Below, piece after piece: positions 1 through 6,208 of a stretch of 20,401 nt of DNA. This stretch comes from Oscillospiraceae bacterium (GTDB lineage Bacteria > Bacillota > Clostridia > Oscillospirales > Ruminococcaceae). The notes below the pieces were generated by a model, which saw only the letters and a program-made list of their open reading frames with translations, had not been told where the DNA came from and ran no database searches. The DNA is taken from the NCBI GenBank assembly GCA_009776345.1, contig WRLS01000017.1, forward strand, positions 1 through 20,401, in the 5' to 3' direction. Position numbers and translations under genes: made by a program. Within the stretch, counting starts at the first letter, position 1, and each line of letters begins with the position of its first letter.

Positions 1-80
1 GGGGGGGGGGGGGGGGGTGGGCGGGGGGGGTTGTTTTGGGGCGGGTTTTTATGGAAACCCCCCCCGCCGTCGGCGGCCGG
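1..80. repeat. Poly-G start and degenerate C-type hairpin
   Basis: The window opens with 17 consecutive G followed by another G-rich run (about 22-30). At about 40-70 there is a degenerate relative of the C-family hairpin: GGGGCGGG, then a loop containing TTTATGGAA, then a long C run. The G homopolymer at position 1 suggests a contig end or sequencing artefact over a GC hairpin, so the exact bases here should not be trusted. Confidence 0.5.
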
Positions 81-106
81 CCCCCCCTTCGTGCGCGAAG
101 GGGGCA
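57..106 (+). repeat. B-family half element B1
   Basis: A variable hairpin (GCCG...CGGC type) is followed by the fixed hairpin CCCCCTTCG-TGCG-CGAAGGGGG and then CA. It runs directly into the C1 element, as B2 runs into C2 further on. The left side is blurred by C homopolymers. Confidence 0.75.
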
Positions 107-116
107 GGGGATGGGT

Positions 117-172
117 GCGAATTATCGCGGCGCATCGTACAATGCGGGCGGGGATGGAACCCCGCCCCTACG
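117..172 (+). repeat. C-family element C1
   Basis: It contains a GCATCGTACAATGC-like palindrome followed by the stem GGGCGGGG, loop ATGGAA, stem CCCCGCCC (146-167), and ends CCCTACGG. It lies between B1 and E1 in a B-C-E composite that recurs at 1338-1471 with a different C hairpin. Confidence 0.75.
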
Positions 173-283
173 GCCTGCGGCAGGATTTAGGTTATAGGTT
201 TTAGGATATAGGAAGGGAAGAAACGACAAGTTTCTTCCCTTCCCTAAATCCTTGTTTCCTAAATCCTTAATCCTGCGCGAAGC
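172..283. repeat. E-family inverted heptad array E1
   Basis: The left arm is made of 7-base units (AGGATTT, AGGTTAT, AGGTTTT, AGGATAT) leading to AGGAAGGGAAGAAA. The right arm is the inverse (TTTCTTCCCTTCC, then CCTAAATCCTT units). Small GC hairpins cap both ends (GCCTGCGGC on the left, GCGCGAAGCGC on the right). The right cap and first heptad overlap the last codons and stop of folD on the minus strand. The arms could also form a terminator-like stem for folD. Confidence 0.8.
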
Positions 284-1121
284 GCCGCGCTGCCGCTGTT
301 ACGGTGTTTTTCATCAGCATGGCGATTGTCATCGGGCCGACGCCGCCGGGGACGGGGGTTATGTAACCCGCGACCGGCTCGCAGGAGCTGAAGTCCGCGT
401 CGCCGCACAGCTTGCCGTTTTCATCGCGGTTCATGCCCACGTCAATGACAACCGCGCCGGGATTTATCATATCCCCGGTGAAAAATTTTGCCTTGCCGAT
501 AGCGCAAATTAAAATATCCGCGGTTTTGCAAATAGCCGGTAAATCTTTCGTCTTTGAGTGGCAGATTGTAACCGTGGCGTTTTCGTGCAGAAGCAGCATC
601 GCCATCGGCTTCCCGACAATGTTTGAACGCCCGACAACAACGCAGTTTTTGCCCTGCGCGGGAATGCCCTCGGCGCGCAGAAGCTCCATAACCCCCGCCG
701 GTGTGCAGGGCAGGAAATTGTATTCGCCGATCATAATCGCGCCGACATTTTCGCGGTGGAAAGCGTCCACATCTTTTTTCGGGGAGATTGCGGCTATCAC
801 CTCGCGCTCATCGAGATGGGAAGGCAGCGGGAGCTGCGGCAAAATCCCGTGGATGCTTTCTTTTTTGTTGAGCGTGCCGATAAGCTCCAAAAGCTCCGGC
901 ATGGAGACATCTTCGGGCAGGTTGTAGCTTTCGGAGTGTATGCCGAGCTGGGTGCATATTTTTATCTTATTGCGGACATAGACCCGCGATGCGCTGTTGT
1001 TGCCGGCGATGATCACCGCAAGCCCCGGGACGATGCCTTTTTCTTTTAGGGAAAGGACATCCGCCCCCAGCTTTTCGAGAAATTCGCCGGAGATTTTTTT
1101 GCCATCTATGATTTTTGCCAT
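267..1121 (-). CDS. folD: Bifunctional methylenetetrahydrofolate dehydrogenase / methenyltetrahydrofolate cyclohydrolase
   Basis: This cytosolic NADP-dependent enzyme interconverts 5,10-methylene-THF, 5,10-methenyl-THF and 10-formyl-THF, supplying one-carbon units for purines and formyl-Met-tRNA. The 284 residues match the usual FolD length. Visible signatures are SRVYVRNKIKIC, with the conserved Tyr48 and catalytic Lys52; ILPQLPLP with Gln96; DVDAFHRENVG with Asp119; CTPAGVMELL; the Rossmann segment VVGRSNIVGKPMAMLL; and PVPGGVGPMTIAML near the C terminus. The start is supported by AAGGAGG seven bases before the ATG. Upstream is a repeat-filled gap to lgt on the same strand. The last residues and TAA stop (GAT TAA) fall at the edge of heptad repeat E1. 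Only the final few residues could have been altered by the repeat. Identification is secure. Confidence 0.97.
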   Translation of the reverse strand: MAKIIDGKKISGEFLEKLGADVLSLKEKGIVPGLAVIIAGNNSASRVYVRNKIKICTQLGIHSESYNLPEDVSMPELLELIGTLNKKESIHGILPQLPLPSHLDEREVIAAISPKKDVDAFHRENVGAIMIGEYNFLPCTPAGVMELLRAEGIPAQGKNCVVVGRSNIVGKPMAMLLLHENATVTICHSKTKDLPAICKTADILICAIGKAKFFTGDMINPGAVVIDVGMNRDENGKLCGDADFSSCEPVAGYITPVPGGVGPMTIAMLMKNTVTAAARRFAQD

Positions 1122-1170
1122 TAGTTAGCCTCCTTCGCAAAAATTATGGAATTGATGTAAATAGTGTTTT

Positions 1171-1196
1171 GTAGGGGCGGGTTTCCATGCGGCCTA
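1171..1196 (-). repeat. Truncated C-family element C3
   Basis: GTAGGGGCGGG plus loop TTTCCAT is present, but the second GCCCGCC arm is missing and the sequence passes straight into the cap hairpin of E2. Compare the intact version at 14286-14328, which has the same CTTCCAT loop. Confidence 0.6.
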
Positions 1197-1310
1197 CGGC
1201 AGGATTAAGGTTTGAGGTTATAGGTTTTAGGGGAAGGACGAATCTTATAGTTTCTTCCCTTCCTCAATCCTTAAACCTTATTCCTAAAACCTGCGGCGCT
1301 ATGCGCCGCC
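1191..1310. repeat. E-family inverted heptad array E2
   Basis: Heptads AGGATTA, AGGTTTG, AGGTTAT, AGGTTTT lead into the core in reverse orientation (GGACGA...TTTCTTCCCTTCC). Inverse heptads follow (CTCAATC, CTTAAAC, CTTATTC, CTAAAAC). The right cap is the hairpin GGCGC-TAT-GCGCC. Confidence 0.8.
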
Positions 1311-1315
1311 AAAAG

Positions 1316-1371
1316 ACAACCCCCGGCGCTCCGCGCCACCCCCTTCGTGCGCGAAGGGGGCAAGGGATGGG
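1316..1371 (+). repeat. B-family half element B2
   Basis: ACAACCCCC, then variable hairpin GGCGC-TCC-GCGCC, then the fixed hairpin CCCCCTTCG-TGCG-CGAAGGGGG and CA. It is preceded by GCCGCCAAAAG, a piece of the spacer seen in complete element B3, so it looks like half of a larger element cut by E2. Confidence 0.8.
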
Positions 1372-1420
1372 TGCGAATTATCACGGTGCATCATGCAGGC
1401 GGCAGATTGCCGCCCCTACG
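1372..1420 (+). repeat. C-family element C2
   Basis: Flanks match C1 closely (GGGATGGGTGCGAATTATC before, CCCCTACGGCCT after), but the hairpin is GGCGGCA-GAT-TGCCGCC (1398-1414) instead of GGGCGGGG-ATGGAA-CCCCGCCC. Confidence 0.75.
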
Positions 1421-1530
1421 GCCTTCGGCAGGATTTAGGTTATAGGTTGTAGGATATAGGAAGGGAAGAAATTTGTTGTTCCGTCCTTTTCCTCAAACCT
1501 CGATCCTCAATCCTCAATCCTGCGCGCAGC
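1421..1530. repeat. E-family inverted heptad array E3
   Basis: The cap hairpin GCCTTCGGC is followed by heptads AGGATTT, AGGTTAT, AGGTTGT, AGGATAT, the core AAGGGAAGAAATTTGTTG...GTCCTTTTCC, and inverse heptads (CTCAAAC, CTCGATC, CTCAATC, CTCAATC). It ends in the cap GCGCGCAGCG inside lgt. It provides the TGA stop of lgt. Confidence 0.8.
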
Positions 1531-2550
1531 GTCGCCCCCCTCGTCTGTTTGCTCCGGGGCGGGGTCCGCGCCCTCCTCTATTGCGGCGGTCCCTTCCTCA
1601 TGGGCGGTTTGTGTTTTTTTATTCTTATCCTTTTTGGGATAGAATTCTCCCGCTAAAACCAGCTTGCCCTCCTGCGTATCGCGGTATAACTGCAAATAAG
1701 AGGGGTCGCCTTCCCTTTTTATCTTGGACATTACAAGGGTCATCACAACCGCTGACGCAAGGAAGCACAGGAACGCAAGCATCTGCGAAACCTTAAGGCT
1801 GCCGAGCAACAGGCTGTCTGTGCGCAGGCCTTCTATGAAAAACCTGCCCAGCCCGTACCAGCCCAGATATATCAGCGTAAGCTGGCCGTCGAACCGCCGC
1901 CTGGTTGTAAACCAATACAAAAACAGGAAACCGGCGGCACACCACAGGGATTCATATAAAAAAGTGGGATGCACGGGCATATCGGGGTTTACATTCATGC
2001 CGATGCTCTCCAGCCCTGCCCTGTTTTGGCGCAGGTAATGGACGATCGACGGGCTGGTCATGCCCCATGGCAGCGAGGTGTTGGAGCCGAAAGCCTCGTG
2101 GTTTGTGAAGTTGCCCCAGCGCCCGATTGTCTGGCCGATCAAAAATCCGCCGGAGGCCAGGTCCATCGCGGGCAAAAATTTAATTCTGCGTATTTTGCAC
2201 ATTATCAGCCCTGTGAATATGGCGAAGATAATCGCGCCGTAAATCGCAAGGCCGCCTTGGCGTATATTAAATATCGCGGCAATGCCCTCAAACTCGTCAC
2301 GGCTGAACGCGACATAATACAGCCGCGAGCCAAGGACGCTTGAGATTATCGTAACAAGAAGCACGTCGGAGACCCGGTCGGGGTCCACGGCGAATTCTTT
2401 TGTGCGGCTGAAAAAATACAGGCACGCCGCCAAAAGCCCGACCGAAATTAAAATGCCGTACCAATATATAGGCGAGCCGCCTATGTAGAATGCCACGCGG
2501 GATATTTCCAGATCCAGCCCAAGCCCGGGGAAGCTGACGGTTTCGGTCAT
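1507..2550 (-). CDS. lgt: Prolipoprotein diacylglyceryl transferase
   Basis: This integral membrane enzyme transfers diacylglycerol from phosphatidylglycerol to the lipobox cysteine of prelipoproteins, the first step of lipoprotein maturation; PotD in this window is a likely substrate. It has 347 residues from the chosen start, with about seven hydrophobic segments. The family signature is TIGRWGNFTNHEAFG (142-155), with Arg144, Asn147, Asn150 and Glu152. Other conserved segments are IYWYGILISVG near 28, HPTFLYES, and GRFFIEGLRTD. A charged, acid-rich tail of about 70 residues follows the last membrane span. I chose the ATG at 2548-2550 because AAAAAAGGAG lies just before it; a longer frame from 2616 only translates heptad repeats (NYALRITNYK). 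The last codons (AGG ATT GAG GAT TGA) belong to repeat E3. Confidence 0.95.
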   Translation of the reverse strand: MTETVSFPGLGLDLEISRVAFYIGGSPIYWYGILISVGLLAACLYFFSRTKEFAVDPDRVSDVLLVTIISSVLGSRLYYVAFSRDEFEGIAAIFNIRQGGLAIYGAIIFAIFTGLIMCKIRRIKFLPAMDLASGGFLIGQTIGRWGNFTNHEAFGSNTSLPWGMTSPSIVHYLRQNRAGLESIGMNVNPDMPVHPTFLYESLWCAAGFLFLYWFTTRRRFDGQLTLIYLGWYGLGRFFIEGLRTDSLLLGSLKVSQMLAFLCFLASAVVMTLVMSKIKREGDPSYLQLYRDTQEGKLVLAGEFYPKKDKNKKTQTAHEEGTAAIEEGADPAPEQTDEGGDAARRIED

Positions 2551-2568
2551 TGTGAAAGCTCCTTTTTT

Positions 2569-2604
2569 ATAATTCGTAATGCGTAATGCATAATTCATAA
2601 TTAA
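2569..2604 (-). repeat. AT-rich heptad array upstream of lgt
   Basis: Read on the minus strand it is five 7-base units: AATTATG, AATTATG, CATTACG, CATTACG, AATTATA. It ends directly against the AAAAAAGGAG ribosome site of lgt. The same unit types appear at 14512-14532 attached to an E-family core. Confidence 0.8.
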
Positions 2605-2628
2605 AAATGTTGACACCGTATGTTATGC

Positions 2629-2681
2629 CGTAGGGGCGGCAATCTGCCGCCCGTATTGCACGACGCATTGCGGTAATTTGC
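2629..2681 (-). repeat. C-family element C4
   Basis: CGTAGGGGCGGCA-ATC-TGCCGCCC, then the GTATTGCACGACGCATTGC palindrome-like tail and GGTAATTTGCG. It is the reverse orientation of C1 and C2 and abuts D1. Confidence 0.75.
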
Positions 2682-2795
2682 GAACCACCCCGTCCGGCTG
2701 CGCCGTCCACCCCTCCAAGGGAGGGGAATTTGGGATAAAACAGGGCGTAATTCCCCTCCTTTGGAGGGGTGGCGCGTATGTGCCGGGGTGGTTTC
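2682..2795. repeat. Complete D-family element D1
   Basis: It starts GAACCACCCCG and ends CGGGGTGGTTTC (terminal inverted repeats). The left slot hairpin is CGGC-TGC-GCCG. The fixed hairpins are CCCCTCC-AAGG-GAGGGG on the left and CCCCTCC-TTT-GGAGGGG on the right. Between them is a short asymmetric core (TTTGGGATAAAACAGGGCGT). The right slot is GCGC-GTAT-GTGC. The plan matches family A. Confidence 0.8.
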
Positions 2796-2798
2796 TAC

Positions 2799-2902
2799 GG
2801 CGCTGCGCGCAGGTTTTAGGTATTAGGATTGAGGATTTAGGAAGGGAAGAAATTTATTGCATCGTCCTTTTCCTAAAACCTATAACCTAAAACCTTATTC
2901 CT
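2799..2902. repeat. E-family inverted heptad array E4
   Basis: The cap hairpin GCGCTGCGCGC is followed by heptads (AGGTTTT, AGGTATT, AGGATTG, AGGATTT), the core AAGGGAAGAAATTTATTG...GTCCTTTTCC, inverse heptads (CTAAAAC, CTATAAC, CTAAAAC, CTTATTC), and then the hairpin that holds the ymfH stop codon. Confidence 0.8.
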
Positions 2903-2927
2903 GTGGTGAAGCCTATGGCTTCACCAC
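2903..2927 (-). terminator. Perfect hairpin enclosing the ymfH stop codon
   Basis: Arms GTGGTGAAGCC (2903-2913) and GGCTTCACCAC (2917-2927) pair perfectly over 11 bp around a 3-base centre. The ymfH stop codon is at 2913-2915, at the apex. There is no clear T run after it, so calling it a terminator is inference. It sits where other E elements carry cap hairpins. Confidence 0.5.
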
Positions 2928-4190
2928 CGACATACTACTCCGATTTACATCAAAGCTTACTTTAAGGCGGGCTTCGAGGTCGTCGACGGTCAGTGCCGCG
3001 ATCATCTCCGTCACGCTGTAAACCTCCACGCCTGCGAAATGCGCGGAAAGCATAAACGACGCCACGGATTCTACCTTGCCGAAAATCCCCATGTAGGAGC
3101 CGTAGGATGCTTTTTTGTATCTGCCGAACAGCTTCGGGTCTATGCCCTGTGCTTTTATGCGCGTGATTTCCTTTGCGATTTCGTCCCTTACGCGCGCGGG
3201 GTCGCGGGATTCGCCGCCGAATACGGCGAAGGAATAATCGCGGCTGGACATGGCGTCGCCCGAAAATTCGGAGTTTATCAGCCCCTCGTCGTAGAGCCTT
3301 CTGTACAGCGGCGTGGAATCCCCGGCGATGATTTCCAGTAGTATATCGTCCATGATTTGATTTTTGACATTGTCCCTCTCGCCCGCCGGGTCTGCCTTGA
3401 AGCCGATATGGAAAAGCGGGAGCGCGACGGGCAGGTTCTGCTCGATGTAATCCAGGCGGACCGATTTCGGTTCGTCTGTTTGGGCGCGCTCGATTGTGAT
3501 ATCTTTTGCCGGGCTGAGCATACGGTCGGCGGTTTCCAGCACGGTTTCTATGTCAAAGCCGCCTGCAACGCAAAGCACCATGTTGCCGAGGTTGTAAAAC
3601 GTGTTGTAGCAGCGGTAGAGAAGCTCCTTGTCTATCTGCGCGATAGACTGCTCTGTGCCGACGATATCGATCCTGACCGGGTTATTGTGGTACATCGCGT
3701 CCAGCAGGTTGAAATAAGCGCGGAATTCCGCGTTGTCCTCATACATTTTTATTTCCTGGCCGATTATGCCCTGTTCCTTTTCCACGGTTTCGTCGGTGAA
3801 ATACGGGCGGCTTACGAAATCGAAGAGGATCTCCAGCGACTGCGCGAAATTTTCGGTGCAGGAAAAAAGGTAAGCCGTGCGGTCGAAGGAGGTGTAGGCG
3901 TTTGCCGATGCGCCTGTTGCGGCGTAGCGGATAAACGCGTCGCCCTCTTCGTTTTCAAACATCTTGTGTTCTAAAAAGTGCGCGACGCCCTCCGGGACTT
4001 TTACAAAATCGGCGTCCTCGCCTGTTTTAAAGCAGGTGTCAACAGAACCGTATTTTGTGGCAAAAAGCGCATAGGTATGGTTAAAGCCCTGCATGGGGTA
4101 CAGGCGCATTTCCAGCCCAGAGCTGTGCTTTATCTGCCGGTAAGCTTCCCCTAAACGCGGGGAGGTTATAATCTCGGTTTTAGTTTGCAT
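2913..4190 (-). CDS. ymfH: M16-family zinc metallopeptidase, YmfH type
   Basis: This 425-residue insulinase-like (M16) peptidase resembles Bacillus YmfH. The inverted zinc-binding motif is intact: HFLEH with His71, Glu74 and His75, and the third ligand Glu146 in GIIGQEIKMYED, giving HxxEH-x70-E. A second M16-type half follows from about residue 190 without a metal site, as usual. It has no signal peptide, so it is probably cytosolic. Public annotation often calls the pair EF-P 5-aminopentanol modification-associated proteins; the substrate is not established by sequence. It overlaps ymfF by 11 bases, so the two are translationally coupled and probably form a heterodimer; GGGGAGGG upstream of the ATG serves as ribosome site. 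The C terminus (VVKP) and stop lie inside a perfect hairpin. Confidence 0.9.
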   Translation of the reverse strand: MQTKTEIITSPRLGEAYRQIKHSSGLEMRLYPMQGFNHTYALFATKYGSVDTCFKTGEDADFVKVPEGVAHFLEHKMFENEEGDAFIRYAATGASANAYTSFDRTAYLFSCTENFAQSLEILFDFVSRPYFTDETVEKEQGIIGQEIKMYEDNAEFRAYFNLLDAMYHNNPVRIDIVGTEQSIAQIDKELLYRCYNTFYNLGNMVLCVAGGFDIETVLETADRMLSPAKDITIERAQTDEPKSVRLDYIEQNLPVALPLFHIGFKADPAGERDNVKNQIMDDILLEIIAGDSTPLYRRLYDEGLINSEFSGDAMSSRDYSFAVFGGESRDPARVRDEIAKEITRIKAQGIDPKLFGRYKKASYGSYMGIFGKVESVASFMLSAHFAGVEVYSVTEMIAALTVDDLEARLKVSFDVNRSSMSVVKP

Positions 4191-5499
4191 CGGAAGCGCC
4201 CTCCCCTTCTTCCCCGCCGTGCAGGCAGTATACGGTGTCGAGCTGTATGCGCCTTGCCGCCTCGACCAGCTGTGTTTTTGTCACTTCGCAGAGCGCGGCC
4301 GCGTCCTCCTCGGGCGTTTTCGCTTCCCCGCCCTTGCTGCCGTGGCGGAAAAATTGGTGCAGGTACCAGGATTCCATGGCGGAAGGGGAATCCGTGCTTT
4401 TTGTTATAGAACTTGCGGCAAGCAGTTTTGTGTTGGCAAGCTCCTCGTCCGTGACCTCGCCGTCCTGCACTGCCTTTATCTGGCGCATAATTTCGCCCTG
4501 TGTGGTTTTTCGGTTGGCGTATTCTATGCCGCTGTCCACTACAAGCAGGCGGTTGTACCTGTCGTAATTTGCGGCGCAGTAGTAGCAAAGGCTTAGCTTT
4601 TCGCGGACGTTGAGGAAAAATTTTGAAAACGGCGTGCCGCCCAAAACGGCGGAGCAAAGGCGCATGGCGTATTGCTCCTCGTCTGTTGTAACATCGCCGA
4701 CACGGAAGCCCATGACGAGCTTTGCCTGGTTGACGTCCATGACCTCTTCCTCATGTTTTACACTATCGGCGGTTGTGCGCAGCGGGATAAGGGAAAAACC
4801 GGGGGCCTTGCGTTTGACTTTAGAAAACTCCCGCGTGAAAATATCTTTTGCTGTAGAAGGGTCGCCGCAGCCTGTAAATGTAATTTCAACAGAAGCGGTT
4901 TTCAGCATATTGCGGTACGCCTGCGCCGCCGACCGCGCGGTTATAAGCCCTGCGGTTTCGGCGGTGCCGTATTTGCGCACGGCGACAGGCTCCCCCGCGC
5001 ACATTGCCTGCATACATTTTGAGAGCGCGTAGGAGCGTTTTTCGTTGATTTCGGCCTCAATGCTGTCTAAGATAAACCGGCGTTCAAGCTCAGTGTCTTT
5101 TTCGTCGAAAACGCCGTTTTTGTCAAGCTTTGGGTCGAGCGCGACTGCCGCCAAAAGCGAGGCGCACTCGCCCGTGATATCCTCGCCCTCCAACGCGAAA
5201 CGGTTGTCCAAGCCTGAAAGCGAAACGCCGATTACCTGCCAGCCGTTTACCTTGGAGATACCGGCGGAAAGCGACGCGCCGTAAAGCTCCGCCAATTTGC
5301 CGTTGAAGTCGGAGAAGTCCGGTATTTCGCGGCAGCCCTTCCGCAGTATATACGGGACAACGGCGTTGTCGGACGCGGTCGCCGCGTCCAGGGGCATAAT
5401 GAAATTGATTGAAACCAGGTTGCGTTTGAATTTAGGGTCGGGGATATGGCTGAAAAAGACCTTCTCCCCGATTTCCGCCCTTGTCATCGAAGCGGCCAT
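4180..5499 (-). CDS. ymfF: M16-family peptidase homologue, probably inactive, YmfF type
   Basis: This 439-residue M16-fold protein is the partner of the gene that follows it. At the position where HxxEH is expected it reads VVPYILRKGCREIP, with no zinc ligands, so I infer a non-catalytic subunit, as described for Bacillus YmfF. The fold is supported by the sequence AELYGASLSAGIS near residue 70 and the C-terminal half VLGGTPFSKFFLNVREKLSLCYY, which resembles the R/Y substrate-clamping motif of M16 C-terminal domains. The start is supported by AAAGGAG about nine bases upstream. It is first in a two-gene operon with ymfH (11-base overlap) behind the promoter at 5550-5578. The order ymfF-ymfH-lgt is common in Clostridia. 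The function in EF-P modification is inferred from annotation of homologues only. Confidence 0.88.
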   Translation of the reverse strand: MAASMTRAEIGEKVFFSHIPDPKFKRNLVSINFIMPLDAATASDNAVVPYILRKGCREIPDFSDFNGKLAELYGASLSAGISKVNGWQVIGVSLSGLDNRFALEGEDITGECASLLAAVALDPKLDKNGVFDEKDTELERRFILDSIEAEINEKRSYALSKCMQAMCAGEPVAVRKYGTAETAGLITARSAAQAYRNMLKTASVEITFTGCGDPSTAKDIFTREFSKVKRKAPGFSLIPLRTTADSVKHEEEVMDVNQAKLVMGFRVGDVTTDEEQYAMRLCSAVLGGTPFSKFFLNVREKLSLCYYCAANYDRYNRLLVVDSGIEYANRKTTQGEIMRQIKAVQDGEVTDEELANTKLLAASSITKSTDSPSAMESWYLHQFFRHGSKGGEAKTPEEDAAALCEVTKTQLVEAARRIQLDTVYCLHGGEEGEGASDAN

Positions 5500-5549
5500 A
5501 TGATGCTCTCCTTTATGCGGCTTGTCCGTGGATTTTTGTGTTTTATGGT

Positions 5550-5578
5550 ATTATAGCATTACTTGAATAAAATGGCAA
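5550..5578 (-). promoter_or_regulatory. Sigma-A type promoter for ymfF-ymfH
   Basis: On the minus strand TTGCCA (5573-5578) and a consensus TATAAT (5550-5555) are separated by 17 bases. It lies about 50 bases before the ymfF start in the only non-repeat part of the gap. Transcripts may continue into lgt and folD. Confidence 0.7.
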
Positions 5579-5582
5579 ACGC

Positions 5583-5629
5583 AAATAGAAAATAGAAAAT
5601 AGGAATTAGAAATTAGGAAGGGAAGGAAT
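5583..5629 (+). repeat. Half E-family heptad array E9
   Basis: Heptads AAATAGA, AAATAGA, AAATAGG, AATTAGA, AATTAGG run into AAGGGAAGGAA and stop; no inverse arm follows. The unit sequence differs from the AGGATTT type but the period and the exit sequence are the same. Confidence 0.75.
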
Positions 5630-5650
5630 GGTGGGTTTTGTGCCTGTTTT

Positions 5651-5700
5651 GAACCACCCCGTCAGGCTACGCCTGCCACCCCTCCAACGGAGGGGAATTT
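5651..5700 (+). repeat. Half D-family element D2
   Basis: GAACCACCCCGTC, slot hairpin AGGC-TAC-GCCT, fixed hairpin CCCCTCC-AAC-GGAGGGG, then AATTT. It is cut at GGAATTTCGGGCGG by C5, the same junction as D3/C8. Confidence 0.75.
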
Positions 5701-5738
5701 CGGGCGGCAGGTTGCCGCCCCTACGCAAAAAATATGTC
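5701..5738 (+). repeat. C-family element C5
   Basis: GGGCGGCA-GGT-TGCCGCCC followed by CTACGCAAAAAATATGT. The right flank is nearly identical to that of C6 at 5925-5943. Confidence 0.7.
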
Positions 5739-5748
5739 ACGCCGCTAT

Positions 5749-5871
5749 CTTGCCCCCTTCGCGCACGAAGGGGGTGACGTCCGCAGACGGCGGGGGTTGT
5801 TCCCCGTAATTCGCCGCCGAAGGACAACCCCCGGCACTTTGTGCCACCCCCTTCGTGCGCGAAGGGGGCAA
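5749..5871. repeat. Complete B-family element B3
   Basis: Two B halves face each other: fixed hairpin CCCCCTTCG-CGCA-CGAAGGGGG, slot hairpin (GTC-CGCA-GAC type), GGGGGTTGT, a 23-base spacer (CCCCGTAATTCGCCGCCGAAGG), ACAACCCCC, slot hairpin GGCAC-TTT-GTGCC, and the fixed hairpin again. The same spacer type recurs at 20361-20385. Confidence 0.8.
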
Positions 5872-5898
5872 AAAACGCAATATTGTTGATTGTTTGGT

Positions 5899-5943
5899 AA
5901 TTTGCGGGCGGCAGATTGCCGCCCCTACGCAAAAAATACGTTG
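5899..5943 (+). repeat. C-family element C6
   Basis: TTTGGTAATTTGC leads into GGGCGGCA-GAT-TGCCGCCC and CTACGCAAAAAATACGT. The left flank (TTGATTGTTTGGTAA) recurs near 17830-17845. Confidence 0.7.
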
Positions 5944-5958
5944 TGCTGTACAAAACAC

Positions 5959-6113
5959 CAAAACACCCGTTCCACCCTCTTTAAAAAAGAGGGTACGTCC
6001 TACGGTTGCTTTGTGCTTTTATTATGAAAGAATAAATCTTATTGTAGCCTTACCCTCTTTTTTAAAGAGGGTGGCGCCGTGACGACTTGCTCGTCGCGGT
6101 GACGGGTGTTTTG
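5959..6113 (+). repeat. A-family palindromic element A1 (155 bp)
   Basis: Terminal inverted repeats are CAAAACACCCGT and ACGGGTGTTTTG. Fixed arms are CCACCCTCTTTAAAAAAGAGGGTA and its mirror. The core begins CGTCCTACGGTTG and ends TTATTGTAGCCT. The left hairpin slot is empty (CCCGTTCCACCC). The right slot holds CCGTGACGA-CTTGC-TCGTCGCGG. Confidence 0.9.
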
Positions 6114-6208
6114 CCTTCGGCAGGATTGAGGTTTTAGGATTAAGGTTTTAGGGAAAGGACAGTGCGGTAAAATTCTTCCCTTCATTATCAATTCTCAATT
6201 ATCAATTC
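6112..6208. repeat. Hybrid E-family element E5
   Basis: The cap GCCTTCGGC is shared with the end of A1, followed by AGGATTG/AGGTTTT/AGGATTA-type heptads and the core in reverse orientation (GGACAGTGCGGTAAAATTCTTCCCTT). The second arm consists of different heptads, ATTATCA, ATTCTCA, ATTATCA. This second arm encodes the last residues and TGA stop of the glucan synthase gene. Confidence 0.8.

Larger units (their letters stand above)
1122..1506. other. Repeat-filled gap between lgt and folD
   Basis: Apart from about 45 bases carrying the folD ribosome binding site and leader, this gap is occupied by repeats in the order C3 (truncated), E2, B2, C2, E3. I see no credible gene. Open frames across it (for example at 1187-1438) simply translate the repeats. 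I saw no convincing folD promoter; a CATAAT lies upstream of the ribosome site without a good -35 partner. Confidence 0.7.
2551..2912. other. Repeat-filled gap between ymfH and lgt
   Basis: From plus-strand left to right: the lgt ribosome site, an AT-rich heptad array (2569-2604), about 23 unassigned bases containing TTGACA (no matching -10 found), C4, the complete D1 element, E4, and the ymfH stop hairpin. Nearly every base is repeat. No gene is supported. Confidence 0.7.
5500..6187. other. Repeat island between the glucan synthase and ymfF
   Basis: Next to ymfF is a unique promoter stretch (about 5500-5582). The rest is repeat: half E9, half D2, C5, complete B3, C6, complete A1, and E5, which reaches into the end of the glucan synthase gene. 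Frames such as 5606-5953 and 5737-5961 read the repeats (NLPPANYQ, AAICRPQ) and are not genes. Confidence 0.75.

Noticed and set aside
172..1530. CRISPR-like or telomere-like array
   Set aside because: The 7-base units are contiguous, degenerate and inverted around a core; there are no spacers, no cas genes, and no sign of a linear chromosome end.
2551..2616. N-terminal extension of lgt (start at 2616)
   Set aside because: It encodes only the heptad repeat (NYALRITNYK); the ATG at 2550 has a strong ribosome site.
5606..5961. Minus-strand open frames with NLPPANYQ / AAICRPQ segments
   Set aside because: They translate C, B and D repeats; the same peptides reappear from other islands and there is no ribosome site.
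5959..6113. Insertion sequence or tRNA/riboswitch interpretation of the A elements
   Set aside because: They are too short to encode a transposase, no cloverleaf or known aptamer pattern is visible, and they occur in several unrelated gene contexts in both orientations.
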